This document shows positions 27,175 through 37,171 of a DNA stretch of 64,000 bases, piece after piece. The notes under the pieces are model-generated. The model saw only the letters and a program-made list of their open reading frames with translations, was not told the origin of the DNA and searched no databases. The stretch covers positions 1 through 64,000 of the forward strand of contig BJHQ01000010.1 in NCBI GenBank assembly GCA_014193115.1. The letters are read 5' to 3'. How positions within the stretch are numbered: position 1 is the stretch's first letter; the number at the start of each line of letters is the position of its first letter. The translations under genes and the position numbers were made by a program. This stretch comes from Planctomycetota bacterium (GTDB lineage: Bacteria; Planctomycetota; UBA11346).

Positions 27175-29865
27175 TCATGGCGCTGGTTTCACCGCGAAGA
27201 CCGCGGGGCGCAACGACGTGCCATCCCAGCTGAAGCGCTGACCGCCAACCACGATCGCGTCGCCATCCACGCTGACCGCCGGAGCTGGACCGGTTTGCAG
27301 GGTGAAGACCTGGACCGGAACCGCGCCCAGCTTCACCGAGACTACCTGGGTGGTGGCCTTGGCGCCGCTCGTCGGCGTGTTGTTGCTGGTGGTTCCGACC
27401 GCCACGATCACCAACTCAGCGCCGCTGGCGCGGCTGAAATCGACCGCCAGGGCGGCCTCGCTGCGGGTGGCGGCCGAGCCGCGGGTGAAGGCAAAGCTGC
27501 CGTCGGATGCTTCGGCGAAGGCCGTCACCGGACCGCCGATGATCCCGGTGGAAAAACCCGTGCGCAGCCCGCGGCCCCAGATCCGGACGGTGCCAGCTCG
27601 CTGGTCGCCTTTGGTATCACGCGAGCTGTAATAGCCCCTGGGACCGTATTCGAGCCAGTGGGTGACGATGAGATCATCCGCGTCCTGCCAGCGTTCTCGG
27701 GCGACGAAATAGCCCTGCACCCGATCGACGGCGACCTTGGGCATGACCTCGGCCGGATTGCGCGGCTCGATCCCGATCGGCCAGGCGATGAAGGCGAACA
27801 CCGCACCGTGGGGATACCGCGCGGTGCCCCAGGAACGCTCGTCAGGAGCGCATCCCAGTTTTTCTTTTGGCTCGCGGGAGCCCATGAACGTGTCGTAGCT
27901 GAAGAGCAGCGCCGGCACGTACTGCGGTTCGATACTGGCGAAAGACGCGGGCATTTCGCCATCGCGAGGCACGCCGTTGTCGCCTTCGTAGACGCCGCGG
28001 TTGGGGATGCAGCCCCAGCCCTCGCCGCCGAGATGCATGATCCAGAACCGGGTCAGCCAGGACGCATTGGGACGCGGGGTCAGGTAGTCACGGCCATGGG
28101 CAATCCGTTCAGCCCACAGCAGGTGCTGCACGGGGATGCGCGACAAGGCGCTCGACGCGCCGAAGCCTTCGGCGAACCAGCCGGCATCGCCGAATCCGAG
28201 TTCGAACATGCGCGGCAAGTTGCTTTCGCACTCTTCCAAGCGCTTGGTGATCGTCGCGCTGTCGACGCCGGTATCGCCACGGATGGCGAGCAGCGCCACG
28301 CCGGTTCCGCCGATCAGGGAGCCATAGTGGTTGGAGCCAGGCGGGTACTTGCTGCGCCCGGACAAGTACGCCAGGGACGTGCGCAGGCCGCTCGCGGTGA
28401 CCTTATCGAACGTCTCGATCTCGCGGGCGACCTGACGGCGGAAATCATCAGGCCAGGCGTCGAAGCTGAAATCGTAGGCATACGCCATCGCAGACAGCAC
28501 CGTGCCGCAGCGCAAGTCGGTACCGGGCTTGATCCAGCTATAACGGTTGTCGATGTCGAACTTGCCGTCGAACATCAACTGCACGCACTGCCGCGACAAC
28601 TCGGCGTATTTGGCCTCGCCGGTGATCTGGTAGAGGAACCCATAGCCCATGGCATGCCACGAGGTGAAGGCACCGATCGGCAGCGGTTTGGAACTGCGAT
28701 GGTTGGCCGGCAGCGTATCGCTGAACACCGTCGGCAGGTTCTCGCCATCCTTGCCGTCGAGGAGCTTGCGCAGACGGGCGAGGATGGCTTTGCCCTCGGC
28801 GGTCTGGGCGCGCTGCCGCAGCGCCGGAACGTCCGCCTTACGGAACAGCAGGCGCGGATGCTCGTCAGCAGCAGGCGGAGTGAAGCCAGCGATCGGTTTC
28901 CACCACGGACGCGGATCGATATCGAACATCCACAGGCCTTTTGGCGCCTCCGCTCCACCGCCCTTGGTCGCCGACCCTTTGCCGTACGCGCGCGTCGGCG
29001 CATCCACCACTACGCCTGATCGAGTCGGGGCGATGACCAATTCGCCGCCGCAGAAGCCTTGGACCAGGTGCATGGTGACATCGACCCGCACCTGTTCGGC
29101 GGGATCGCCTCCGGGGTGGAGATGGCGGGCACTGACCGTGATCGGGCCGGCAGCGATGCCGACATCGGTCACCGGACCGAACCCGGACACATCGATGGGC
29201 AGACGTTTGCTCGCCGGCCACGCAGGTTCAGCGGTCAGGCCGATCAGACCCCAACGCACGCGGCCCTCACTGATGCCCAAGGTCAGATCGATAGCGTCGC
29301 GATCGATCACGCCCGGCTGGCGCACCTGGCTCATCTGCGCCCGCCACACCGAATCGCCCCAACCACCTTCGTTGCGGAAGCATGCACCACGCATGTCGCC
29401 TTCGGCTTGGACGCGCTGCTCGTCGAATGGTTTGCCATCGACCCGCTTGGCGGTGTAGGTTCCGCTCACCAGCCACGTTCCGCCTTCTTCACGGAGCGTA
29501 CCGCGCAATTCCACCGCCAATTGCACCAACTCGCCGCTCGCCGGAACCCAGGGGTCGGGCGTGATCAGAACCTGCATTGAGCCGGTCAGGGATTTCCCGG
29601 GAAGGTCCACATTCCAGACGGTCTTCTCGATGAAATGCATCGATCCATTGTATTTTTCCGCCACGCCCAGGGCATTGACCGGCTTCCCATCGAGGAAAAC
29701 CTGATACATATTGAAGGATCTTGCCTCGCCTTTCTTGGTTTGGCCCCACAGCGCATCCAGGCCGATGTACCAGGTCGCGCTGCTCGGGTTCAGCGGAGGA
29801 AGCTCACCCGCTTCAGCCAAACCCAGCACGGTGGCAATGAGCATGGCCATGATGGTTCGGGACAT
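27175..29865 (-). CDS. Secreted heparinase II/III-like (alpha/alpha toroid) protein
   Basis: An 896-aa exported protein. The start MSRTIMAMLIATVLGLAEAG is a signal peptide. Residues about 20-320 look like beta-sandwich modules. A segment starting EHPRLLFRKADVPALRQRA (about 335) begins an alpha-helical barrel typical of heparinase II/III and alginate-lyase-like enzymes, with FLYQITGEAKYAELSRQCVQLMF, GTVLSAMAYAYDFSFDAW and GSNHYGSLIGGTGVALLAIR. The end is a beta-rich C-terminal domain. The target polymer is unknown, and I cannot point to the catalytic Tyr/His pair with certainty. A shortened relative lies at 45822-46289. It follows an AraC gene in the same direction after a 315-base gap. Confidence 0.75.
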   Translation of the reverse strand: MSRTIMAMLIATVLGLAEAGELPPLNPSSATWYIGLDALWGQTKKGEARSFNMYQVFLDGKPVNALGVAEKYNGSMHFIEKTVWNVDLPGKSLTGSMQVLITPDPWVPASGELVQLAVELRGTLREEGGTWLVSGTYTAKRVDGKPFDEQRVQAEGDMRGACFRNEGGWGDSVWRAQMSQVRQPGVIDRDAIDLTLGISEGRVRWGLIGLTAEPAWPASKRLPIDVSGFGPVTDVGIAAGPITVSARHLHPGGDPAEQVRVDVTMHLVQGFCGGELVIAPTRSGVVVDAPTRAYGKGSATKGGGAEAPKGLWMFDIDPRPWWKPIAGFTPPAADEHPRLLFRKADVPALRQRAQTAEGKAILARLRKLLDGKDGENLPTVFSDTLPANHRSSKPLPIGAFTSWHAMGYGFLYQITGEAKYAELSRQCVQLMFDGKFDIDNRYSWIKPGTDLRCGTVLSAMAYAYDFSFDAWPDDFRRQVAREIETFDKVTASGLRTSLAYLSGRSKYPPGSNHYGSLIGGTGVALLAIRGDTGVDSATITKRLEECESNLPRMFELGFGDAGWFAEGFGASSALSRIPVQHLLWAERIAHGRDYLTPRPNASWLTRFWIMHLGGEGWGCIPNRGVYEGDNGVPRDGEMPASFASIEPQYVPALLFSYDTFMGSREPKEKLGCAPDERSWGTARYPHGAVFAFIAWPIGIEPRNPAEVMPKVAVDRVQGYFVARERWQDADDLIVTHWLEYGPRGYYSSRDTKGDQRAGTVRIWGRGLRTGFSTGIIGGPVTAFAEASDGSFAFTRGSAATRSEAALAVDFSRASGAELVIVAVGTTSNNTPTSGAKATTQVVSVKLGAVPVQVFTLQTGPAPAVSVDGDAIVVGGQRFSWDGTSLRPAVFAVKPAP

Positions 29866-30180
29866 GGATGAGTCCGATCGAGTCAGTCGGGGGATGGGCA
29901 GCATCTGAAAACCGCGCCAGCGCCGGCATTTGCGACGGCAACGCGTTGAATGAGATACCCCGAGGCACCCACTGGCGATGCATGCTCGTTTGCACCACGC
30001 ATGCGCGGATGCGTCAGGCCCCGAGGAAGCTGTCAGCGGCGCGCCGGCGGGCGATCGAACCCTTCGTTCGGGCCGCACGGCGACTGGGCCAGGCCAGACC
30101 TAGGGGATTCTAGCACGACAAAAACATGGTTCTGATCAGCAAAAGGCCGCAACCGACGAACCAAAGTGGGATTTTGCCAG
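29866..30180. other. Intergenic stretch without a gene
   Basis: This 315-base gap separates the AraC gene and the heparinase-like gene. Both strands lack a supportable reading frame or RNA. It is the likely site of the promoter and operator of the heparinase-like gene, but I see no clear consensus. Confidence 0.5.
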
Positions 30181-31071
30181 TCACGGCTCATGGCCTTCTG
30201 CGCCTTTGGTGATAGGAGGGCTTCGTCCCTGGTCGCTCGGCCAGCGACCGAACTTGCGGTAGAAGGCTCGGGAGAACGCCGCATAACTGGCGTATCCGCA
30301 GCGCCTGGCCACCTCGGCGCAGTTGTCGATGCTGGCGAGCAGGCTGCTGGCCCGATCAAGGCGCATCTGCTGCAGGAACCGGCGCGGTGTCATCCCGTGG
30401 TCGCGCCGGAACGTACGGCTGAACTGCGTTCGGCTGAGGCCAGCGACACGGGCCAGGTCGCTGACCGTCACCCCGCTGGCGAGACGCTCTTCGGCGTAGG
30501 CATACAGGTCTGCACCACGACTGGCCGGCGGCTCCGATTGGCCCTGTTCCCGGCGGTGCCGTGCTGCCCACGACGCCAGCAGGTCGCCGAGCATGCGGTT
30601 GCCGGTGAAGCGTTCCCAATCGCCCTGCCACCAGATCGCTGAAACCGCGAGCAGTGCGGGTTGCACCAAGGCGATGTCGTTCGCGTTCAGGACTTGCGGC
30701 AGTTGGCAACCCCACACCGCCATGGGTTTCGGATCAGGACGCAACGAACCCAGCCGGCTGTTCGGCCCCTGGATGCGGTCATCATCGACAGCGATCACAC
30801 CGAAGGTGCAGGTGGTCACACGCAATCCAGGCGATGGCTTCAGATCGTAGGCGGTCCCAGGCAGCAGCAGCGCCATCTGACCAGCACGGATGATTCGGTC
30901 GGCACCGGAAAATCTTCCGTTCAGCGTTCCATGATCGACCAGCACCAGCCGATAGATCGGGCAGATCGATGGCGGCTCGCTGAGCACCAAACGTCGATGC
31001 AGCCGGTTCGCGGTGGCAACCCACGGGGAATAGCGCGGGGTCGCGCACAACAGCACGGGCTTCGTCGCCAT
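30181..31071 (-). CDS. AraC-family transcriptional regulator (3)
   Basis: A 296-aa regulator. An N-terminal cupin-like sensor (ICPIYRLVLVDHGTLNG, then IIRAGQMALLLPGTAYD) is followed by the AraC domain with VSDLARVAGLSRTQFSRTF and CAEVARRCGYASYAAFSRAFY. The ATG at 31071 starts MATKPVLL; a longer frame to 31104 is possible. It lies between the second TIGR03067-like gene and the heparinase-like gene on the same strand and probably regulates one or both. Confidence 0.9.
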   Translation of the reverse strand: MATKPVLLCATPRYSPWVATANRLHRRLVLSEPPSICPIYRLVLVDHGTLNGRFSGADRIIRAGQMALLLPGTAYDLKPSPGLRVTTCTFGVIAVDDDRIQGPNSRLGSLRPDPKPMAVWGCQLPQVLNANDIALVQPALLAVSAIWWQGDWERFTGNRMLGDLLASWAARHRREQGQSEPPASRGADLYAYAEERLASGVTVSDLARVAGLSRTQFSRTFRRDHGMTPRRFLQQMRLDRASSLLASIDNCAEVARRCGYASYAAFSRAFYRKFGRWPSDQGRSPPITKGAEGHEP

Positions 31072-31161
31072 GCCGGGATGGTTCCCCGTTGCGGACAGGG
31101 ACAATGGCCAGGGCCACCGAAGCCGCCCTGAAAACGGTGGTGAGCCGCGTCTCTTCGGATT

Positions 31162-32145
31162 TCAGGGCTTCGCAGTGGTTGCCGGAAGCCACCGCACCAG
31201 TTGCAGTTTCGCACCAGGTGACAGCCCGATGCGCAGGGAAGCGGACGCCGGCGATGGATCAGCCAGGTCGAGCAGCCAGTCGCCGCAAATCCACACCCGC
31301 AGTTTGCCGGCTACGCGCTGGATATCGGTCGAGCCCCAGAACAGATTTCCGGTCGCAGCGGAAATCCGGATTTTCCCAGTGGCAGATTCCTTGCCGCAAG
31401 TCGCGGTCGGAAAACGGAACTTATCGGATCCCGCACTGACCGAACCCAGGACGAGTTCCGTGCCCCCGCCCAGATCGATGCGTACCGACCCACCATCGCC
31501 AACCGCGTACCAGCAACGCAGGCGGCTCCAGGTCGCAGTGGAACTGATCGAGGCCCCCTCACCAGCGGTCCAGACGTCTTTATCGATCGTGCAGCCGGTG
31601 GCGGTCGCCTGATCGCCGGCGGTGTAGCCATCCTCGCGCATCAGCCAATACAGTTTGTCGGTACCTTCGTCAGGTTCCTTCTTTCCTTTGCGATCATTGG
31701 TATTTTCCAAGTTGTAGGATTTATGCGCTGAGCCCTTCATGTAGCAGGCGATGCGCAGGGTTTCGCCATCGAGTTGATAGACGCCGCGGTACGGACCGAA
31801 GGTACCGTCCTCGCGAAACGCTGATTTGTCGCCCTGATAGTTGGGAATATGGCTCAGGATCATGCTCCACGATTTCGGTGTGGTGGTGGCGTCGAGCATG
31901 ATCTTGAGCGCTTTGAACCCGCGTCCGCGGGTGGCCAGTTCCATTGTGGTGCCAGCGATGGTCGCGAATCCCGGACCTGCTTTCTGCCCCGTGGCGTCGT
32001 ACCCATCATCCTGCCACGACATCGCCGCCCACCGGCCTTGGATGGCTTGGAGATCGACCGCGGTGGGGTCGGCCGGAGCGGGATCGTCGGCCGCGAACAG
32101 CGATGCCAGGAGCAGGCAGGGCAGGATGGAGGGAAGCATGGTCAT
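31162..32145 (-). CDS. Secreted TIGR03067-like protein
   Basis: A 327-aa exported protein with a signal peptide MTMLPSILPCLLLASLFA. Shortly after it, LQAIQGRWAAMSWQDDG matches the L-x-G-x-W opening of TIGR03067, a lipocalin-like planctomycete domain, and FGPYRGVYQLDGETLRIACYM continues it. The C-terminal half is beta-rich and ends in a segment with repeated Trp and Cys (LRVWICGDWLLDLADP). Function of the domain is not known. It follows another TIGR03067-like gene after about 100 bases. Confidence 0.7.
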   Translation of the reverse strand: MTMLPSILPCLLLASLFAADDPAPADPTAVDLQAIQGRWAAMSWQDDGYDATGQKAGPGFATIAGTTMELATRGRGFKALKIMLDATTTPKSWSMILSHIPNYQGDKSAFREDGTFGPYRGVYQLDGETLRIACYMKGSAHKSYNLENTNDRKGKKEPDEGTDKLYWLMREDGYTAGDQATATGCTIDKDVWTAGEGASISSTATWSRLRCWYAVGDGGSVRIDLGGGTELVLGSVSAGSDKFRFPTATCGKESATGKIRISAATGNLFWGSTDIQRVAGKLRVWICGDWLLDLADPSPASASLRIGLSPGAKLQLVRWLPATTAKP

Positions 32146-32243
32146 GATGGTGTCATGGTAACTTCGAGTTGAAGCGGATTTCCGGCATTTCACCCGCGAT
32201 TTGCGCCGCGTTGCCAGACTTCAGAACCAGTCCTCGGCATTGC

Positions 32244-33020
32244 TCACGGTTTGGCCGAGGCGGCTGCCGGCTTTGCCGGCAACGGCACCTCGTCAGCAGT
32301 CGGCTCCGGCGGGATGTCCAGTGCTTCGGCGCAGAAACGACGTGCGATCAGACCACTGACTCCGCCACGGATTTTTGAAAATGGTGGCTGATCCCGTGGC
32401 GGCGAGGGCTGGACCAAAGCTGCCTGAGGCAGGCCACAGAAATCAGAGGGCCGATCCGATTCGGGAAGAAATTCCTTCAGACCATGATTCTGGTTCCACA
32501 TGATCGTCAGCAGATCGCCGTCGATGCGTGCGATTCCAGGATAGACCCAACGGCGCAGCATGACTTTGCTGGTAACGGGATCGATCACCGGCTCCGTCCA
32601 ACGTCGGATCTTTCCGGTCGCTGCATCGGTCTCTTTGTAGGAAACGAGGTTGGGACAAGCCACGCTGGACAGGTCAAGGTGCCAGGGCTCACGACTGCGA
32701 TCCACCCTCCACAGCGCGAAATTGTCCTCGTCATGTCGCCAGGCCGAACGGCGATGGCCATCACGCTGGGGATACATCAACGCGCACCGGCCATCACCGG
32801 AAAAGACCAGGAAGGACCAGCCAGTAAGCGGGGCGTCTGCTGGCGGAGGAGGAGTTCCTGCCGGATGTCCATGCCGGCGCAGCAGCTCACCATCGCCGGT
32901 CGGATACGAAATCACCCGCCAGGTGCCGACCAGCGGATCGACCTCGCCGGCTGCTGCCGATGCCAACAAAAGGAAGAACGCCAATCCATGGCCGAATCTC
33001 CTTGAACATCCAGAGGTCAT
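32244..33020 (-). CDS. Secreted TIGR03067-like protein coupled to DUF1552
   Basis: A 258-aa exported protein. Signal peptide HGLAFFLLLASAAAG, then DPLVGTWRVISYPTGDGE, the G-T-W opening of TIGR03067-like domains, and a segment FLVFSGDGRCALMYPQRDGHRR. The C-terminus is Pro/Ala-rich. The ATG at 33020 overlaps the DUF1552 stop by 4 bases (ATGA) and is chosen over a longer frame for that reason and because it leads into the signal peptide. The coupling suggests it works with the DUF1592/DUF1552 pair in the periplasm. Confidence 0.7.
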   Translation of the reverse strand: MTSGCSRRFGHGLAFFLLLASAAAGEVDPLVGTWRVISYPTGDGELLRRHGHPAGTPPPPADAPLTGWSFLVFSGDGRCALMYPQRDGHRRSAWRHDEDNFALWRVDRSREPWHLDLSSVACPNLVSYKETDAATGKIRRWTEPVIDPVTSKVMLRRWVYPGIARIDGDLLTIMWNQNHGLKEFLPESDRPSDFCGLPQAALVQPSPPRDQPPFSKIRGGVSGLIARRFCAEALDIPPEPTADEVPLPAKPAAASAKP

Positions 33021-34339
33021 ACGAGTTCCGCGATCACCTTGGTGCTGTCTCCGAACCCGGCGGCGGGCACACCCATACGTTCCGAGATCGTGCGATGGAG
33101 ATCGCACAGCGTGGTCTGATCCTTCTTCACATCCTTGACCGGACTGCCCTTGGCATCCTTATGGCGATTGAATCGCAGATGATTGCCGTGCTTCAGCCCA
33201 AGTCGGCTCCCGCCGGCAAGCAGGATCGGCAGATTCGCTGGGCAATGGGTCCAGCTCATACCGCTGCCGTACAGGACCATGGTGCTCGCGAGCAGCGTGC
33301 TGTCGCCTTCCTTGGTGTCCTGGAGTTTGCCCAGGAACCGGTCGAGATGTCCGATCCACCATTGGTCGTGCTTGGCCAGGAAAGCGTAGTTCTTGGGCTG
33401 GGCTGTTTCGTCCTCGGTGTTGGTTCCGTGGCTCGCGCCATGATGGGTTCCCCCTCCGAATTCCGGCCAATTGCCATAAAATTCGCTGCCTGATCCACAG
33501 GCCAGGATCGATACGATACGGGTCTGGTCATTGCGCAGGGCCAGCGCCACCAGATCGAGCTGGGTGCGGATGTAGTCCGCTCGGCGCTGGATCGGATCGG
33601 CATCGAGTGCCAGTTCGGCATCCGGCGCCGACAACGGCCGCGAGGCGAAATAGTTGCGGTCGCCCTGCAACCGGCCTTCGACCTCGCGCACGCTGTGCAG
33701 ATAATCATCGAACCGCGAACGATCATGGCGTCCAAGCTGGCCGCTCAGGGATTTCGCCTGAGCGCCGACCAGATCCAAGACGCTGGCACGACGGTCGAGC
33801 CGGGCGAGCACATCGGTCGAACCGCACAGTTCATTGAACAAGCGGCGCAGATCGTTCTCAGCATTGATGTAGGCGCCCTTGGCATCGAACGAGGTCGTCA
33901 CGCTGCCGCCGGGCGGGCTGAGGACCAGGCTGGGGATGCGGGTGCGGGTGCCGATCGATCCGGCGATATGCTGGTCGATGGAAATCGTATTGGGTTCGAC
34001 CGGCCCGTCTTTGCTTTTGTACTTGGGATTGCCGGTCAGGAACACGCCGACCTCGTAATGTCCGCCACCGGAACCGTTGGCGTGCTCCAATCCGGAAAAG
34101 ATCGTCAGTTCGCTGCGATACGATTCGAGAGGCGTCAACGACTCGCTCATGGCGTAGCCGGCCCCAAACTCCTTGGGGTGCCAGCGCCACATGTTCACAC
34201 CGCTGGGAACCATGAAGAACACCGAGCGCGCCGGCGGCCCGGCAATGCTCGTCGATGCGGCAGGTGGATCGAAGGCTTCCAGCCAGGGCAGGGCCAGGGT
34301 GACACCGGCGGCTCTCAGAAAATGACGGCGATTGAGCAT
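33017..34339 (-). CDS. DUF1552 domain-containing protein (second copy)
   Basis: A 440-aa relative of the protein at 8451-9788. It starts with a Tat-like signal (MLNRRHFLRAAGVTLALPWLEAF). Shared DUF1552 segments include FFMVPSGVNMWRWHPKEFG, TIFSGLEHANGSGGGHYEVG, RIPSLVLSP and GGTHHGASHGTN with clustered His. It begins 10 bases after the DUF1592 gene stop and is coupled to the next gene by an ATGA overlap. Role as for the first copy: unknown periplasmic partner of a DUF1592 protein. Confidence 0.92.
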   Translation of the reverse strand: MLNRRHFLRAAGVTLALPWLEAFDPPAASTSIAGPPARSVFFMVPSGVNMWRWHPKEFGAGYAMSESLTPLESYRSELTIFSGLEHANGSGGGHYEVGVFLTGNPKYKSKDGPVEPNTISIDQHIAGSIGTRTRIPSLVLSPPGGSVTTSFDAKGAYINAENDLRRLFNELCGSTDVLARLDRRASVLDLVGAQAKSLSGQLGRHDRSRFDDYLHSVREVEGRLQGDRNYFASRPLSAPDAELALDADPIQRRADYIRTQLDLVALALRNDQTRIVSILACGSGSEFYGNWPEFGGGTHHGASHGTNTEDETAQPKNYAFLAKHDQWWIGHLDRFLGKLQDTKEGDSTLLASTMVLYGSGMSWTHCPANLPILLAGGSRLGLKHGNHLRFNRHKDAKGSPVKDVKKDQTTLCDLHRTISERMGVPAAGFGDSTKVIAELV

Positions 34340-34349
34340 GGACGATCCT

Positions 34350-36959
34350 TTAGCCGTTGGTGAATGCAGTGGACGTGACGATGGCCGTGATGACAGCGCG
34401 CAGTCGCCAGCCGTCGCGTCGTGCCTGAGCGACCAGGTCGCGGATCAAGGCATCGTCGCTCAGCGTCAGCCGCCGACCGAGGGCATAACTGGTCAATTGG
34501 CGGATGAAGACTTCGCCGAAGCGGTAGCGCGACTTGGTCTCGGTATCGCCGATGCTTGCAACGAATTCGCTCAGATCAGCAAAGCTGCTGCGATCGGGGA
34601 GCGATCCTGAGCAGTCGATGGGCGTTGGTTTCTGATCCGGCCGAGCGGGCGGCTTGGGCGTGATGATTCCGCCCAGATGGTTGAAGTTGGCCCACACGAA
34701 ACCGAGCGGATCGATTTTTCGGTGGCAGAGCTGGCAGGTGTTGATCTGGGTATGGGCGGCGAGCTGCTGCCGTAACGGCAATTGGCTGCGTTTGCGATCG
34801 GTCTTGGCCTGCTCATCCAGCGGCATGACATTGCCCGGCGGCGTGCCCGGGGATTCGCCGAGGATCCGTCCGAGCAGATAGACGCCACGGTAGATCACGG
34901 CCTCTTTGTTGCCCCGCGACGCTGCGGCCAGGATGCCGGCCATGGTCAACAGGCCGCCGCGGCGGTTCTCCGGTGCGCTCACTGGACGGAACTCGCTGCC
35001 GACCACATCCGCGATGCCGTAAAAGGCCGCCAATCGGTCATTCACCACCAACTCGGCGCCGGCGATCAATTCGCCGACCCCGCGATCGTGACGGAGCAGG
35101 TGCTCAACATACCGTACCGGTTCAGCAGCGAGATCATGTTTGAGCCGTTGCTCGCGGATCTCTGCCACCTTACTGCTATTGAAAGTTCTGCCGCCCAGGG
35201 AGAAGTCGATCGGATCGCGTTCAACCCGTCCGAGTTCCAACCACTGGCTGAGGAATTCAGCGATGAAGACCGTGCTCCGCTGGTGGTCGAGCAATCGTCC
35301 GACCTGTTTCGCCAACGTCGCCGGTTGGCCCAGGGTGCCTGCCTTTGCCAGCTCGATCAGTCCCTGATCGGGAGCACCACCCCAGAGAAAGGCCGCCAAT
35401 CGATCAGCCAGCTCAAATCCGCTGAGTGGCGTTGGCTGCTCTGCTTTCCGCTCGACCCGATAGGTCGCAAACGGCGACACCAGGATCGCGGTCAACGGCT
35501 GGAACAGCGCGGCATCGCGGCCTTCGCCGACCTGCCGTCGAGCCTGGTAGGCGTTGACGAATGGGGCGATTTCTGGGCCGGTGGCAGGGCGACGCCAGGC
35601 CTTGGAGGCAACCGCTGACAGGATGGCTGTCGCCCGGGCCCGGTCATCGGCGATGCCCTCGCCCGGCGCCACCAGATCGGTGTGACGCCTGGGCGGCCAG
35701 ACATCGGCGCCAGGTGTGGCAACCTCGACGTGGTCGATCACCAGTTCCGGCTCGCTCCACGGCCAGGGCGGCTCCTTGCCTTTCTCAGCCTTTTGTTTCG
35801 GTGGGGTGAGACGATCCTGGATCGGCGTGTAGTCATTGAAAATGCGGATTCCGAGGTATTTCGCCCGCTGCGCCAGAGCATAAGGGAACTCCACCAGATC
35901 GAGGGGGATCTCGACCTCGTAATCGCGCAGGTCAGTCGCTGCATTGGCCACCACCATCGAAGCGACTTCGAGATCGAAGATCTGATTGATGACATTGTTA
36001 TGAATGGCGATGCGCATGACTGGAGCACCTTCGCCGGGCGGGATCACCGCACCGGCGCGGATGCGCAGGCGAAGCACGCCGACCGGTTCGACATAGGGGA
36101 TGGAAATAGCGTAGGAACCATCGTTGATCTTGTCGCGACCCAAGTAGCCATCGCAGCGCCAGATCGGCGGCAGCCGCACTGGTGATGTGTCGTCGATCGG
36201 GAACGTCGAGATCACCGAGACCTTGGCCGCTGTTGATGATCCGCCGCTCGGCTTCACCTCTCCAGACCAGCCAGGATGCTTATAGGGATTCTTGATCGGC
36301 TGGAGGGTCCGATGGTCGATGTGATAGGTGAAACCGATCGGCCGATCGCCGCTGACCAGCACCGCCGACAAGGCTCGTTCGCAGACATCGACCGCAGCCT
36401 TCAGATGCATGGACTGGAACGACAGCAGGTCGCCATCGTTGATGAAGCCTTCGGAATGCGGATCGGTGGGAAGCTTGTTCACCAGGCTGATCGGTACGTT
36501 GGCATAACGCAGGCCAAGGACGTCTTCGAGCATCCGCATGTATTCCGCCCGGGTCAGCCGGCGCATGGTCGATCGGCCGGAGCCGCCACGTTCCTCGGCG
36601 ATGCCACGTTCAAGACCACCACGGATCCAGGTGGTGAGCGAATCCAATTCGTCCGTGGTCAACTTGGGACGCTCTTCAGGCGGCATCTCGCCACGGACCA
36701 GCATCGCGTGGACCTTTTCCCATTGGTCGCGGGCCTTGGCCGTTCGCAGGTCAGGAACTGGTCCATCCAGTCGTAGGTTCCCTCGTTGCTTGTCGGGGCC
36801 GTGGCAGGCGATGCAGTGCTGATCGAGCAACGGACGAATGGCGGTCGAGTATCCGTGATCAGTCGGTTCCCCGGCAGAAAGGGCCACCGCCATGGCCCAG
36901 CCCAGCCAGGCCATGACCGGGCGCATTCCGCGCAGCAACCGACGGGATTCGCGTGGCAT
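34350..36959 (-). CDS. DUF1592 domain-containing protein with cytochrome-like PSCyt motif (second copy)
   Basis: An 869-aa exported protein. A hydrophobic signal (VMAWLGWAMAVALSAGEP) precedes the CIACH heme-type motif (PLLDQHCIACHGPDKQRG). The DUF1587 start RLTRAEYMRMLEDVL, DUF1592 core LADRLAAFLWGGAPDQGLIELA, DUF1588 segment and CQLCHRKIDPLGFVWANF with a second CxxCH, and the DUF1585 end all follow. A long beta-rich insert (about 220-400) is larger than in the first copy. The start is uncertain: 36959 is given, but an ATG at 36926 or the one at 37007 (with an AGGA site upstream) are alternatives. It heads the minus-strand operon that continues with DUF1552 and the TIGR03067-like genes, and diverges from an AraC gene. 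Confidence 0.88.
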   Translation of the reverse strand: MPRESRRLLRGMRPVMAWLGWAMAVALSAGEPTDHGYSTAIRPLLDQHCIACHGPDKQRGNLRLDGPVPDLRTAKARDQWEKVHAMLVRGEMPPEERPKLTTDELDSLTTWIRGGLERGIAEERGGSGRSTMRRLTRAEYMRMLEDVLGLRYANVPISLVNKLPTDPHSEGFINDGDLLSFQSMHLKAAVDVCERALSAVLVSGDRPIGFTYHIDHRTLQPIKNPYKHPGWSGEVKPSGGSSTAAKVSVISTFPIDDTSPVRLPPIWRCDGYLGRDKINDGSYAISIPYVEPVGVLRLRIRAGAVIPPGEGAPVMRIAIHNNVINQIFDLEVASMVVANAATDLRDYEVEIPLDLVEFPYALAQRAKYLGIRIFNDYTPIQDRLTPPKQKAEKGKEPPWPWSEPELVIDHVEVATPGADVWPPRRHTDLVAPGEGIADDRARATAILSAVASKAWRRPATGPEIAPFVNAYQARRQVGEGRDAALFQPLTAILVSPFATYRVERKAEQPTPLSGFELADRLAAFLWGGAPDQGLIELAKAGTLGQPATLAKQVGRLLDHQRSTVFIAEFLSQWLELGRVERDPIDFSLGGRTFNSSKVAEIREQRLKHDLAAEPVRYVEHLLRHDRGVGELIAGAELVVNDRLAAFYGIADVVGSEFRPVSAPENRRGGLLTMAGILAAASRGNKEAVIYRGVYLLGRILGESPGTPPGNVMPLDEQAKTDRKRSQLPLRQQLAAHTQINTCQLCHRKIDPLGFVWANFNHLGGIITPKPPARPDQKPTPIDCSGSLPDRSSFADLSEFVASIGDTETKSRYRFGEVFIRQLTSYALGRRLTLSDDALIRDLVAQARRDGWRLRAVITAIVTSTAFTNG

Positions 36960-37171
36960 ATGACGAAGATACGGTACCCGATTTTCCCTGTGCACGCCTG
37001 TTTTCATCGCAGGTCCTGGATTTCATCGGGGGGACGATGATCGATCGAGACCATCCCATTGCCTGACCGACGAATGGCCAAGAGCACCAATCGCAGTAGA
37101 TTGCCAGCGGTGATCGTTCTCCTTCAGCGCAGGACCGGGTTGCCGGCGGTTGATCCTCTCGGCGGATCCCC

